DNA from: an uncultured Schlesneria sp.
Lineage (GTDB): Bacteria > Planctomycetota > Planctomycetia > Planctomycetales > Planctomycetaceae
NCBI GenBank assembly: GCA_903834925.1
Contig: CAILLA010000304.1
Coordinates: 37,538-101,537, forward strand
Direction: 5' to 3'
DNA length: 64,000 nucleotides
Made by a program: the position numbers and the translations under genes. Positions 36,145 through 45,264 of the stretch are shown in pieces (the stretch's first letter is position 1; every line of letters starts with the position of its first letter). The notes beneath the pieces are model-generated. The model was not told where the DNA came from. It saw only the letters and a list, made by a program, of their open reading frames with translations, and did not search any database.

Positions 36145-37149
36145 ATGCTCAATCTTTCTGATTCTCAGGCAGCGGAGGTCGGTCAACGGGGGTTTGTTCA
36201 CGTTCCGAATTTCCTCGACCAAGGCGAAATAGAATATCTCCTTCGAGATTTCCAGCGAGCGGTGGATGCCGCCCCGAAAAACGACTATTTTCGATCTGTA
36301 TCAGGTGAAGTCCTCCGCCAAGTCTGGCCTGGCTGCATGGAGGTCGCAAAAACTCTGCAGAGAGTGACTGGAATTGAAGTTGACGGGGTTTACGACGGTG
36401 GAAATTACTTTGCCAATTATAGGGCTAGACCCAATCCTAAGCCGAAAGCTGGAGGGGTTTTATTTCCTTGGCATCAGGACCATGAGAATTATTACGTCTC
36501 TCAGAATGCCTTCCATTACCTCAATTTTTACATTCCAATCAAGAAGCCTGATCCAACAAAATCAAATCTGACTGTGATTCCTTTTGATCGTTTGCAGGAG
36601 CGTTCTCCCAGAGCGAGTGAGCTATTGTTGCGACGGGGAGCAACGCGTATTGTTCGAAGCCTCTTGGGAGGCTGGGCCATAAAAGACGATGATCTTGGTG
36701 GCAAACTTTGCCAACTTGATTGCGACCCAAGTGAGATCGAAGTGACTCCTCACCTGCAAGCCGGCGACCTGCTTCTGCTTCGAGGTGATGTGTTGCACCG
36801 CACGCAGGACGCCGAAACACAGCGAGTCGCCCCATCGTTTAGAATGTTGAACAGTAAAACGAATGTCTCGAGAAAACGTTTGGCTTCGGGTGGAATCGTG
36901 AAGGCTTATCACATGTTCGGTCGACCGGCAGAATATCGGGAGATTTTCCGCTTTATTCAACGGACGCGCAAAGACACTGTAACATTCGGCGAGCTTGGGC
37001 GTTATCTGGCGGAGCAGCGAGAACGAGGTTTGCCAGCGTGCAGTCGCACTTCATTTGCATCGACTTTATTCTGGGAAAAATTCCGAATCTCATTGTTAGG
37101 CCATTATGGCAAAGCATTCGTAAAAGCAATGAAACCGGGAAACGTGTGA
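36145..37149 (+). CDS. PhyH-type Fe(II)/2-oxoglutarate dioxygenase
   Basis: A 334-residue protein resembling phytanoyl-CoA dioxygenase. The iron ligands are visible as WHQDH (His110, Asp112) and the distal GDVLHRTQD (His218), with a nearby basic residue (Arg227) suited to bind 2-oxoglutarate. The N-terminal helix (GFVHVPNFLDQGEIEYLLRDF) is typical of the family. Bacterial members hydroxylate many small molecules, so the substrate is open. The nearest neighbour is the convergent serine acetyltransferase gene, 55 bases away. The start ATG at 36145 is acceptable and the length is slightly above average. Confidence 0.78.
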   Translation: MLNLSDSQAAEVGQRGFVHVPNFLDQGEIEYLLRDFQRAVDAAPKNDYFRSVSGEVLRQVWPGCMEVAKTLQRVTGIEVDGVYDGGNYFANYRARPNPKPKAGGVLFPWHQDHENYYVSQNAFHYLNFYIPIKKPDPTKSNLTVIPFDRLQERSPRASELLLRRGATRIVRSLLGGWAIKDDDLGGKLCQLDCDPSEIEVTPHLQAGDLLLLRGDVLHRTQDAETQRVAPSFRMLNSKTNVSRKRLASGGIVKAYHMFGRPAEYREIFRFIQRTRKDTVTFGELGRYLAEQRERGLPACSRTSFASTLFWEKFRISLLGHYGKAFVKAMKPGNV

Positions 37150-37204
37150 AGAAGTCGTTTCATAAAGTAGAACGTTCTCTTCTAGCTCTACCGCAAGATC
37201 CAAG

Positions 37205-38158
37205 TCAAATACCAGATCCATGTGAAAATCCTTCGCTACGGTACTGGGCTTGGGAAATGTTACTGCCGGGGGCAACACTGCGGGTGAGCCAGACGTTTCC
37301 GCCGATCACCGATCCACGGCCGATCGTGATCCTTCCCAAAATTGTGGCGTTGGCGTAGATCACGACGTCGTCTTCGACGATCGGATGTCGAGCGTTCCCT
37401 TTGACGAGCGTGCCAGTCTCATCTGTTTGAAAGCTTTTAGCTCCGAGCGTTACTCCGTGGTACAACCGGACATTTTCGCCGATAATTGCGGTCTCCCCAA
37501 TGACGACGCCGGTTCCATGATCGATAAAAAAGCTCCCTTGAATATCGGCACCCGGATGAATATCGATTCCAGTCGTTGAATGGGCGATTTCGGCGATGAT
37601 TCTGGCGACCAGCGGGAGTTCCAACCGGTACAATGTGTGTGCGATCCGATGATGAATGATCGCCTGTATCCCTGGATAACACGCGAGAACCTCGTCGCTA
37701 CTGCGTGCTGCAGGGTCGCCCGTGTAGGCTGCGTGAATGTCCGTGTCGATTTGCGCACGAATACGCGGGAGAGTGGCGGCAAGTTCGCGGACGATTCCGA
37801 TCGCCAACTCTCGTTCGGCGGGGCTGGCAACTTCTTCACCCGAAACGAATTGAATCTCGCGTAGTGCCTGACCTGTTAATTCGCGTAGAGTTACATTCAA
37901 CGTATGGCCGACGAAATAGTCGACGTTTTCCCCGACCAGCACGTGTGCGCTGAGTCGGTTGGGGAACATTGCGGCGGTCAACCCTTCAATGATTCCCGAA
38001 AGAGCCACTCGCGATGGAAGTTTTACTGGTTTGCCAACGCGATGGCGCGCGGCGAGAGAATCGTTGCGGATGGCGCGAAGTTCGGACACGATGGAATCGA
38101 TGTTCCAGTCGGGTTCGCTGAGCGAAATCGTTCGTGCCTCGTGGGCTGATTGATTCAT
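37205..38158 (-). CDS. cysE: Serine O-acetyltransferase (EpsC type)
   Basis: A 317-residue acetyltransferase. The N-terminal helical domain (AVRHRI-like region, LACYPGIQAIIHHRIAHTLYRLELPLVARIIAEIAHSTTGIDIHPGADI) leads into left-handed beta-helix repeats (GTGVVIGETAIIGENVRLYHGVTLGAKSF). The catalytic His is in IDHGTG. The C-terminus (VWLTRSVAPGSNISQ) matches the longer EpsC/plant-like serine acetyltransferases. It makes O-acetylserine from serine and acetyl-CoA for cysteine synthesis, linking it to sulfur metabolism with metY in the same window. No cysteine synthase gene is adjacent. Confidence 0.9.
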   Translation of the reverse strand: MNQSAHEARTISLSEPDWNIDSIVSELRAIRNDSLAARHRVGKPVKLPSRVALSGIIEGLTAAMFPNRLSAHVLVGENVDYFVGHTLNVTLRELTGQALREIQFVSGEEVASPAERELAIGIVRELAATLPRIRAQIDTDIHAAYTGDPAARSSDEVLACYPGIQAIIHHRIAHTLYRLELPLVARIIAEIAHSTTGIDIHPGADIQGSFFIDHGTGVVIGETAIIGENVRLYHGVTLGAKSFQTDETGTLVKGNARHPIVEDDVVIYANATILGRITIGRGSVIGGNVWLTRSVAPGSNISQAQYRSEGFSHGSGI

Positions 38159-38268
38159 TGGATTTTTCCTTCAGTGTGCAAATCCAGGTCGGGGACTCTG
38201 GTCATGTTTGATCGTCTCTTGGTTGGATGGTGTCCGCTGATGTTTGTTGAAATGGGGGAACTGCAAGT

Positions 38269-38335
38269 CGTAGCATGGACTTTAGCCCGTGTGACACAAG
38301 TGTTTTGATGCCCACGGGCTGAAGCCCATGCTACG
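38269..38335. repeat. Inverted repeat of the CGTAGCATGG / CCATGCTACG type
   Basis: CGTAGCATGGACTTTAGCCC (left) is mirrored, with few mismatches, by GGGCTGAAGCCCATGCTACG (right) around about 27 bases. It lies between the acyl-CoA ligase gene, whose stop is just beyond, and the cysE start. It could act as a transcription terminator for the ligase gene. The pattern resembles a common planctomycete intergenic repeat. Confidence 0.7.
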
Positions 38336-38340
38336 GAAGG

Positions 38341-39813
38341 CTATCGTAACAGCCTTCGTAATGCCTTTCCGGAGGCGCTGCGAGGAACCGCCGTTACGAA
38401 CTCGATATGCCTCGGTAGTTTGAACGTGGCCAGTACCGGCCTCAGGAATGCGACAAGTTCATTTGCCGAAACTTTGGCTCCCGGCTTCAGTGCGACGACG
38501 GCTCTGGGTACCTCGCCAAGAATCGGGTCGGGCGCTGCCACGACGACGGCATCACCGACTGCCGGATGTCGAAACAGCACTTCTTCGACATCTCGCGGGT
38601 AGACCTTTTCGCCACCGACATTGATCATGTCCTTGGCGCGGTCAACGATAAACACGTAGCCCTCGGCGTCCATTCTCACGATGTCGCCCGTACGGAACCA
38701 GCCGTCCGCGACGAATACATCCGCTGTTGCTTCCGGGCGTTTGTAATACCCGGCAGAGACGGCAGTACCTCGTGCCCACAGTTCCCCGACTTCGCCGACA
38801 TCAAGCGTCCGTCCCTCAGGGTCGACCACTTTCAATTCAGTGTCCCCCATTGCGCGTCCGCACGAGCCGACTTGCATCTCTTCCGGGGGCGTCGTGGTGA
38901 TGACAGGACTGACTTCAGTCAGTCCGTAAGATTCCGCGTATCCGACCTTCCAGTCATCCTGAAGTGCAGAAATTAATTCGGCGGGCATCGGTGCCGCAGC
39001 GGAGTGGATCACACGCAGGCTTGACAGGTCGTGGCGCGCCCGTACTGGCGAACGAGTCATCTGGTTAATGATTGCCGGTACTGCGAGAAACTGAGATGGC
39101 CGAACTGCTTCGATTAATTCCAGCGTCGGTTCAATCTTGCAGCGCCGAACAATCACAGCAGTCCCACCAACACTGAAGATGCCTAGCAGACCGTTGATGA
39201 GGCCCCAACAATGAAATAGTGGGGCGCCGACGAGAAGTCTGTCGTCGGGACCAAAGTGAATTCGACCAAACTGGTTAGCATTGTCGATGATGTTCAGATG
39301 CGTGAGCATGACCCCCTTGGGATGTCCGGTAGTCCCTGATGTATACAGCAGGCATGCGACTGTGTTCGGTGTCAGGTCCACCGTTGTGAAGTCATCTTGT
39401 CCGGATTCCAGCAGTGATTCGAATTCGGTGTCGACCGCAATGATCCGCTGAACCCCAAGTCCCTCTTGTACCGACTCAAGATTCTTTTGCCGTTCGAAGT
39501 CAGTGAGCAACCAGACAGCACCGGAATCGGCCACCACCGTACGGACCTCCTCGGGGCGTAACATCGCGTTGACGACATTCGGCACGACTCCGGCTTTGAA
39601 TGCTCCGAGTGCCGCGATCACGAGTTCCGGGCCACTCTCAAGCACCAGTCCTATGACTCGTCCAGGTTGCACGCCCGCTGCGCGCAGTGCAGTGGCAAAC
39701 CGATTTGTCAGACGATCAAGTTCTGCATAGGAATAAATTCGCCCCTCGAAAATCAGCGCAGGGTGTTCCGATCGAATCACCGCCGGGCCGCTGAGAAGGT
39801 CCCCAATGTTCAT
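38341..39813 (-). CDS. AMP-binding acyl-CoA synthetase/ligase
   Basis: A 490-residue ANL superfamily enzyme with motif VACLLYTSGTTGHPKGVMLTH (ATP binding), AESYGLTEVSPVI, the hinge motif GWFRTGDIVRMDAEGYVFIVDRAKDMINVGGEKVYP, and the C-terminal catalytic lysine in SASGKALRRLL. These steps form an acyl-adenylate and then an acyl-CoA or other thioester. The substrate is uncertain; long-chain fatty acid ligase is the nearest guess. It stands alone with an inverted repeat just after its stop. All core motifs are intact. Confidence 0.9.
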   Translation of the reverse strand: MNIGDLLSGPAVIRSEHPALIFEGRIYSYAELDRLTNRFATALRAAGVQPGRVIGLVLESGPELVIAALGAFKAGVVPNVVNAMLRPEEVRTVVADSGAVWLLTDFERQKNLESVQEGLGVQRIIAVDTEFESLLESGQDDFTTVDLTPNTVACLLYTSGTTGHPKGVMLTHLNIIDNANQFGRIHFGPDDRLLVGAPLFHCWGLINGLLGIFSVGGTAVIVRRCKIEPTLELIEAVRPSQFLAVPAIINQMTRSPVRARHDLSSLRVIHSAAAPMPAELISALQDDWKVGYAESYGLTEVSPVITTTPPEEMQVGSCGRAMGDTELKVVDPEGRTLDVGEVGELWARGTAVSAGYYKRPEATADVFVADGWFRTGDIVRMDAEGYVFIVDRAKDMINVGGEKVYPRDVEEVLFRHPAVGDAVVVAAPDPILGEVPRAVVALKPGAKVSANELVAFLRPVLATFKLPRHIEFVTAVPRSASGKALRRLLR

Positions 39814-40037
39814 TCCGTGGCCTCCAATATCAAACCAATCAACCTACGCCACAAAAAATGTGGACTGATGTGATCTACGCTAGTTTTGTGATCATTCGAT
39901 GCTCGTGCCATTGCTCGTGCGAACAAAAAGCGGTAATTCTGCCGTGACGTAAACTCTTCATAACAGTTATTCGAATTCATTCCGATGGAAGCAATATCCA
40001 GGTATGAAATTCCAACAGAATATTTAAGAAAGTCACA

Positions 40038-42158
40038 ATGAATAAGCTTCGGATTTTGATCGCGGTATTCGCCTTTTTCGGCGTAATCAGACTCGATGCA
40101 GCCTCGCCGAACCGGCCGAATATTCTGATCATCATGAGTGACGATATGGGGTATTCTGATCTCGGATGTTACGGAGGTGTCGACGCGAGCACGCCCAATC
40201 TGGATCGACTGGGCAATGGTGGGGTGCGATTTACGCAGTTCTATAACACGGCGAGGTGCTGTCCGACTCGGGCGTCACTCTTGACGGGACTTTACCCTCA
40301 TCAGGCGGGGGTCGGCCACATGATGGACGACCGTGGCACCGATGGTTACAGAGGTAATCTGAATCGGCGATGCGTGACCATTGCCGAAGTGCTGAAATCG
40401 GCTGGGTATCGAACCTATATGACCGGAAAATGGCATGTGACAAAAGATGTCGGTGAGAACAGTGACAAAGCGAACTGGCCCCTGCAGCGAGGTTTTGAAA
40501 AGTACTATGGGACGCTCGTCGGGGCTGGCAACTTTTTTAACCCTAATGGACTGTGTCGCCAGAATTCACTGATCACATGCAAGACCGACCCCGAGTACCG
40601 TCCAGAATCTTTCTACTACACTGAAGCGTTAACGGATAATTCAATCCGATTCCTGGAGCAGCACCGGAACGAGTCGGCCGAGAAACCATTCCTGCTTTAC
40701 GTTGCCTACACCGCTGCTCACTGGCCAATGCATGCTCCGGAAAAGGACATTGCCAAGTATCGAGGCAAATTCAAAGACGGTTATCTGCCGCACCGCGTTG
40801 CCCGGCTGGAAAAGATGAAGCAACTCGGACTCGTCTCAGCAAACACAATTCTTTCCCCTGGATCGGACGAATGGTCACAAGTCGAGCACAAGGACTGGGA
40901 AGCCGAGTGTATGGCCGTTTATTGCGCAATGATCGAGAACATGGATACGGGAATCGGACGAATCGTCTCCCACTTGAAGTCGACCGGAGAATTTGAAAAC
41001 ACATTGATTTTGTTCCTGCAAGATAACGGAGCCTGTGCGGAGATGATCGGAAGAGCGGCAGGAGGCCGTGCCAACGAGACATTTGAAGGCCGTCCAGTTC
41101 GAACTGGTCCGTCTGTCATGCCAGGCCCCGGTGATACATACATCGCCTATGGTCGCGGTTGGGCGAATGTCAGTAATACCCCTTTTCGCGAATACAAACA
41201 CTGGGTGCATGAAGGAGGGGTCTCAACGCCGCTGATCGCGCATTGGCCGCAAGGGATCGCAAAAGAACGAAACGGTCTATTGGAGTCGCAACCCGCCCAT
41301 CTGATCGACGTGATGGCGACGTGTGTCGATCTGGCTACCGCCGATTACCCGAAAGAATACCTTGGGCAGCCGATCCAGCCGCGAGAAGGAGTGAGTTTGC
41401 GTCCTGCGTTTCAGGGTCAATCACTGAATCGCTCACAGCCGCTGTATTGGGAACACGAAGGCAACAAAGCCATTCGTGACGGTCGCTGGAAACTGGTGGC
41501 GAAAGCAAATCACCCTTGGGAGCTTTACGACATAGAGAATGATCGGATTGAGGCAAATAATCTTGTTTCAACCGAACCCGAAGTCGTCAGAAAATTGACT
41601 GAACAGTGGCTTGCTTACGCAGCACGAACAAACGTGCTCCCATTAAGAGCCGAAGGGAACGCGGGGGCAGCACCCGCCGGAAACGTGACTCAGAGGCGAT
41701 TTGAACTCGCACCAGGGGCGTCGCTCGAACAAGATAAGGCACCCGCAATCGCCGATCGGGAAATCGCTGTGACGGCGATTGTGACTCTTACAAAGCCCAA
41801 GCCAAAAGGCGTGATCCTTTCTCAAGGGGGGACGCGGTTGGGGTACTCACTTTACTTGGATGAAGGAAAGCCCGTCTTCGCGGTCCGCAACAGTTCGGGC
41901 GTGCATGAAATTCGCGGGTCGGAGGTTGCGATTGGAAAACATGAACTGGTCGCGCGCCTGACGAAAGACGGTAAACTTCAACTTCTGATTGACGGTGTCT
42001 CGGCCGGGGCTGACGTTGCCTGTCCGCTCCTCGCAGGTCAACCAGGCGAAGGCCTACTGGTCGGTCGCGACGAAGGTGGTGCTGTTGGATCGTATCGCAC
42101 GCCAAACGAATTTCACGAAACCATTCATTCAATCGTGCTTGAACTGTCTCAAAAATAA
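40038..42158 (+). CDS. Secreted arylsulfatase
   Basis: A 706-residue sulfatase of the type I formylglycine family. After a signal peptide (LRILIAVFAFFGVIRLDAAS) comes the N-terminal metal site PNILIIMSDDMGYSDLGC and the catalytic motif C-x-P-x-R at Cys74 (CCPTRASLLTG), which is expected to be converted to formylglycine by a sulfatase-modifying enzyme not in this window. MTGKWH and a C-terminal LamG/concanavalin-like extension (from about residue 560) follow. Sulfatases of this type let planctomycetes use sulfated polysaccharides. The gene is 12 bases ahead of the cyanophycinase-like gene, so the two are probably co-transcribed. Confidence 0.92.
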   Translation: MNKLRILIAVFAFFGVIRLDAASPNRPNILIIMSDDMGYSDLGCYGGVDASTPNLDRLGNGGVRFTQFYNTARCCPTRASLLTGLYPHQAGVGHMMDDRGTDGYRGNLNRRCVTIAEVLKSAGYRTYMTGKWHVTKDVGENSDKANWPLQRGFEKYYGTLVGAGNFFNPNGLCRQNSLITCKTDPEYRPESFYYTEALTDNSIRFLEQHRNESAEKPFLLYVAYTAAHWPMHAPEKDIAKYRGKFKDGYLPHRVARLEKMKQLGLVSANTILSPGSDEWSQVEHKDWEAECMAVYCAMIENMDTGIGRIVSHLKSTGEFENTLILFLQDNGACAEMIGRAAGGRANETFEGRPVRTGPSVMPGPGDTYIAYGRGWANVSNTPFREYKHWVHEGGVSTPLIAHWPQGIAKERNGLLESQPAHLIDVMATCVDLATADYPKEYLGQPIQPREGVSLRPAFQGQSLNRSQPLYWEHEGNKAIRDGRWKLVAKANHPWELYDIENDRIEANNLVSTEPEVVRKLTEQWLAYAARTNVLPLRAEGNAGAAPAGNVTQRRFELAPGASLEQDKAPAIADREIAVTAIVTLTKPKPKGVILSQGGTRLGYSLYLDEGKPVFAVRNSSGVHEIRGSEVAIGKHELVARLTKDGKLQLLIDGVSAGADVACPLLAGQPGEGLLVGRDEGGAVGSYRTPNEFHETIHSIVLELSQK

Positions 42159-42169
42159 GTTGTTAAGAC

Positions 42170-43609
42170 ATGTGCAGAGTTTTTTCTGTTGCCGTTCTGG
42201 TTTCGACGCTTCTGTTTGTCGGCCTCTTTCGTCCGATGGTGGCGACAGTCGCTAATGCTGCTGACGCTCCTGTCGGCACTACCCAGCCGCTATCGCCGCA
42301 TTCAGGCGTTGTGGTCTGGTGGGGTGTCGGTGAAGTTCCGGCCGCCGTCTTTGAGCGACTCGCAAACGTCGAGGCGAATTCGGCTGTTGCAGTTGTCGCT
42401 AGAGACGGGGACATAAGTCCTGGGCTGAAGGAGTGGTGCAATGAAACGAATCGTCCGATCGAAGTCGTAAGGCCGGATACTCCCCGTTTGCAAGAAAAAC
42501 TTCTTGGGTACAAAGTGGTCTGGATTGAAACCAAGAATCTTCCGCAAGACACAGAAAACATTGATTACCTGGTGGTCTCTGACCAGTTTCTCGATGATTT
42601 GCCGTCCGAGACACTGATCGAAAAATTGTCATCGAGTCCCGGTCGGGTCGGGGTGGGAATTCCGGCAAGCACCGCTCTCATTGCCAAAGGTCGAAAGCTT
42701 GAAGTGGTGGGTGAATCGGATGTCGTGTTCTGTCTTCCGGCATCGCTCGGGCGTCCCGATCATCGCCCGACAAAGTTCTTGAGAAACAAGCCAGGGACGG
42801 AGGCTGATTTGTTTGAACTGACCCGATCGGCACTGGCTCGTCGGGGTGCGGAATTTCCCGCAAAGCAGCCCGATTCACCCGACGTTCCCCACGGGGCTCT
42901 TTTGGCTTGCGGAGGGGGGAACCTTTCGGACAGCATCTGGCAGCGATTTATTGATCTGGCAGGCGGAATCGATTCACCGATTGTGGTCATTCCGATTGCA
43001 ATGCCAAATCCCGACGAGCCGAATCCGAAGGATCTGACAAAATTAAAGCAACTCGGTTGCCAACGGGTCAAGGTGTTAAATCAGCACACGAAAGCCGACG
43101 TTCAATCATCCGAGTTTGTCGAGGCATTGAAAGAGGCTCGCGGGGTCTGGTTTGTGGGTGGTCGACAATGGAAGTATATCGACGCCTATGAGGGGACTTC
43201 AGAGCATCTGTTCTATGATGTCCTTAAACGCAATGGCGTCATTGCGGGAAGCAGCGCCGGCGCCGCTGTTCAAGCGGAGTACATGGTGCGAGGCTCTCCA
43301 CTCGGCAATCGGGAAATCATGGCCGAAGGATACGAACGTGGGTTGAACTTTCTGCCGGGCTGCGCGATCGATATCCATGTGACTGAGCGAGGCCGTTTGA
43401 AAGATCTGGTCAGCCTGGTTCAGACTTACCCGCAATTGCTGGGGATTGGAATCGACGAGGATACCGCAGTGGAGATCCAAGGGTCTGTCATGACTGTACT
43501 CGGCAACCGCAAAGTGAACATTGTTAATTCCCGCATCCCGGAGCCGACCGCGATCAAATCGGGTGATCGATTCGACTTGGCTACTCGTCAATTGCTGCCG
43601 GAGAAATAA
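42170..43609 (+). CDS. Exported cyanophycinase-like peptidase (S51)
   Basis: A 479-residue protein with a signal peptide (VFSVAVLVSTLLFVGLF). It has an N-terminal domain of about 200 residues of its own, with no recognised family, and a C-terminal S51 peptidase domain. The nucleophile motif GSSAGA (Ser362) is present, plus VWFVGGRQWKYI and the ALLACGGGNLSD opening. S51 enzymes hydrolyse beta-Asp-Arg polymer (cyanophycin) or related dipeptides. Export makes an extracellular cyanophycinase plausible, as in some planctomycetes, but the substrate is not proven. It directly follows the sulfatase gene. Confidence 0.85.
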   Translation: MCRVFSVAVLVSTLLFVGLFRPMVATVANAADAPVGTTQPLSPHSGVVVWWGVGEVPAAVFERLANVEANSAVAVVARDGDISPGLKEWCNETNRPIEVVRPDTPRLQEKLLGYKVVWIETKNLPQDTENIDYLVVSDQFLDDLPSETLIEKLSSSPGRVGVGIPASTALIAKGRKLEVVGESDVVFCLPASLGRPDHRPTKFLRNKPGTEADLFELTRSALARRGAEFPAKQPDSPDVPHGALLACGGGNLSDSIWQRFIDLAGGIDSPIVVIPIAMPNPDEPNPKDLTKLKQLGCQRVKVLNQHTKADVQSSEFVEALKEARGVWFVGGRQWKYIDAYEGTSEHLFYDVLKRNGVIAGSSAGAAVQAEYMVRGSPLGNREIMAEGYERGLNFLPGCAIDIHVTERGRLKDLVSLVQTYPQLLGIGIDEDTAVEIQGSVMTVLGNRKVNIVNSRIPEPTAIKSGDRFDLATRQLLPEK

Positions 43610-43671
43610 CGCGTGACAAAGTCTAGAATTTCGACTTTTGCATTTCGACATCCAACGAAAGTAATCCTCCC

Positions 43672-44880
43672 ATGTCGTCCTCGTTCGTGACTCATCTTGA
43701 AAGTGCGATTGATGGAACCCGGTTCGAGCCGGGCCATCTTTACACGACGCACAAGGATCGGCCTCTTTGGGTACGATACGATCTTCCTTTGATCGCCAAA
43801 TCCGTTGATCGGGATGAAATCACGCGACGCGGCAGCGACATTTGGCGGTGGCGAGAATTGCTTCCGATCCAATCGGAAGCGTCTATTGTATCGCTCGGAG
43901 AACGAATGACTCCTTTGCTAAGGTCGCCTCGTTTGGGAAAGGTTCTAGGGTTACCGAATCTTTGGGTTAAGGATGACAGCCAGTTGCCAACGGGGAGTTT
44001 TAAAAGTCGAGGCCAGGCGGTTGCGATCTCGATGGCGAACGAACTGGGTGTTCGCAGGGTGGCAATTCCCACTGCGGGTAACGCCGGAGGTGCAATGGCA
44101 GCCTATGCTGCACGTGCCGGAATGGAGGCCTACGTCTTCATGCCAAGCGACACTCCCCGAATTAACCAATTCGAAGCAATGATGGCTGGGGCGAAAGTAT
44201 TTCTTGTCGACGGTTTGATCACCGATTGTGGAAAGATCGTTCGTGCCGGTAAAGAGAACATGAATTGGTTCGATCTTTCCACATTGCGCGAACCGTACCG
44301 GATTGAGGGAAAGAAAACGATGGGACTGGAGCTTGCTGAACAGTTCGGCTGGCGACTTCCGGATGTCATTCTTTATCCCACCGGTGGGGGAACCGGATTG
44401 ATTGGGATGTGGAAAGCCTTTCAGGAATTGAAAGAGCTCGGCTGGCTGGACTCAGCCGAGCTTCCCCGCATGGTCGCGGTGCAAAGCGACGGATGTGCCC
44501 CGATTGTCCGCGCCTTTGAAAGCGGAAACCGATTTGCCGAACTATTCAGCCCGGCGGCAACGATCGCCAGCGGAATTCGCGTACCAGCCGCGATCGGAGA
44601 TTTCATGATCATTGACGCGATCCGTGAAAGCGGGGGGACCGCTGTGGCGGTCGACGAGACCCGGATCGTCGAATGGATGAAGCTTGGGATGTCGAGCGAA
44701 GGGATTTCAATCTGCCCGGAATCAGCAACCTGTATTGGTGCCGCGATGAATCTTCTCGAGCGAGGTTGGCTGACACCCGACGACCGCATCGTCATCTACA
44801 ACTGCGGTGCCGCTCAAAAATACGTCGATGTGACAACACTCAATCTACCGCGAGTTACTTCCTCCGATTTTGGGGAGTGA
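43672..44880 (+). CDS. thrC: Threonine synthase
   Basis: A 402-residue PLP-dependent enzyme. The cofactor Lys is Lys111 in TGSFKSRGQ, and PTAGNAGGAMAAYAARAG and YPTGGGTGLIGMWKAF (phosphate loop) are visible. It is the longer threonine-synthase-like type with an N-terminal extension. It converts O-phosphohomoserine to threonine. The start at 43672 follows an acceptable leader. The stop overlaps, by one base, the left arm of an inverted repeat (44880-45043), which may serve as its terminator. Threonine dehydratase-like proteins share the fold, but the motif set fits ThrC better. Confidence 0.85.
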   Translation: MSSSFVTHLESAIDGTRFEPGHLYTTHKDRPLWVRYDLPLIAKSVDRDEITRRGSDIWRWRELLPIQSEASIVSLGERMTPLLRSPRLGKVLGLPNLWVKDDSQLPTGSFKSRGQAVAISMANELGVRRVAIPTAGNAGGAMAAYAARAGMEAYVFMPSDTPRINQFEAMMAGAKVFLVDGLITDCGKIVRAGKENMNWFDLSTLREPYRIEGKKTMGLELAEQFGWRLPDVILYPTGGGTGLIGMWKAFQELKELGWLDSAELPRMVAVQSDGCAPIVRAFESGNRFAELFSPAATIASGIRVPAAIGDFMIIDAIRESGGTAVAVDETRIVEWMKLGMSSEGISICPESATCIGAAMNLLERGWLTPDDRIVIYNCGAAQKYVDVTTLNLPRVTSSDFGE

Positions 44881-45043
44881 CTTTGGGAGTGCTCCGGCTT
44901 GACGGAGCTTTGGTATCGTCGCGAAGCGACTTTTCTTTTGAAGTCCGTGTCATTTATTGTGTTACATCTTTCGGTCGTTTTGCAAAACAAAGGGCCTCGC
45001 CCGAAAGTACCAAAGCGGGGTCAAGCCCCCGCACTCCCAAAGT
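44880..45043. repeat. Inverted repeat pair with compensatory hairpins, at the thrC end
   Basis: Left arm 44880-44915 and right arm 45008-45043 are 36 bases each and match as inverted repeats at 30 of 36 positions: ACTTTGGGAGTGC at one end, GCTTTGGTA at the other. All six differences fall in an internal hairpin (GCTCCG/CGGAGC on the left, GCGGGG/CCCCGC on the right), and each hairpin remains perfectly paired. A small element or hairpin-bearing repeat, perhaps mobile, is the simplest reading. Confidence 0.75.
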
Positions 45044-45082
45044 TCCCTGTGAATTTCGGTGAGAAAGTCGTACATTCTGACT

Positions 45083-45193
45083 GTGTCGGAAGATGAATGA
45101 ACGGCAACCATCGCTTCGTGGGGCCGGTCAGAAAAAACGTAAGCCGACCAACGGGAACTTCTTCGGAGGAGTTCCCGTTGGTCGGCTTTTTGC
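45083..45193 (+). ncRNA. Structured leader RNA element, copy 4 (subtype GGTC)
   Basis: GTCGGAAGATG near 45085, hairpin CGGC/GCCG with inner CCA/TGG, then GGTCAGAAAAAACGTAAGCCGACC and a long terminator (17-bp stem, CAACGGGAACT region) ending TTTTTGC. GTCGG can pair with CCGAC. It ends about 70 bases ahead of the hybrid histidine kinase start. Confidence 0.72.
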
Positions 45194-45264
45194 ATTTTAG
45201 TCATTGTGGTCAAGCATGCGCCGCTTGTGACACTCAACAAAGAACTTCTGCGAGTAAATAATTC

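Noticed and set aside
37374..37640. Plus-strand open frames opposite cysE
   Set aside because: Antisense shadows of a well-supported gene.
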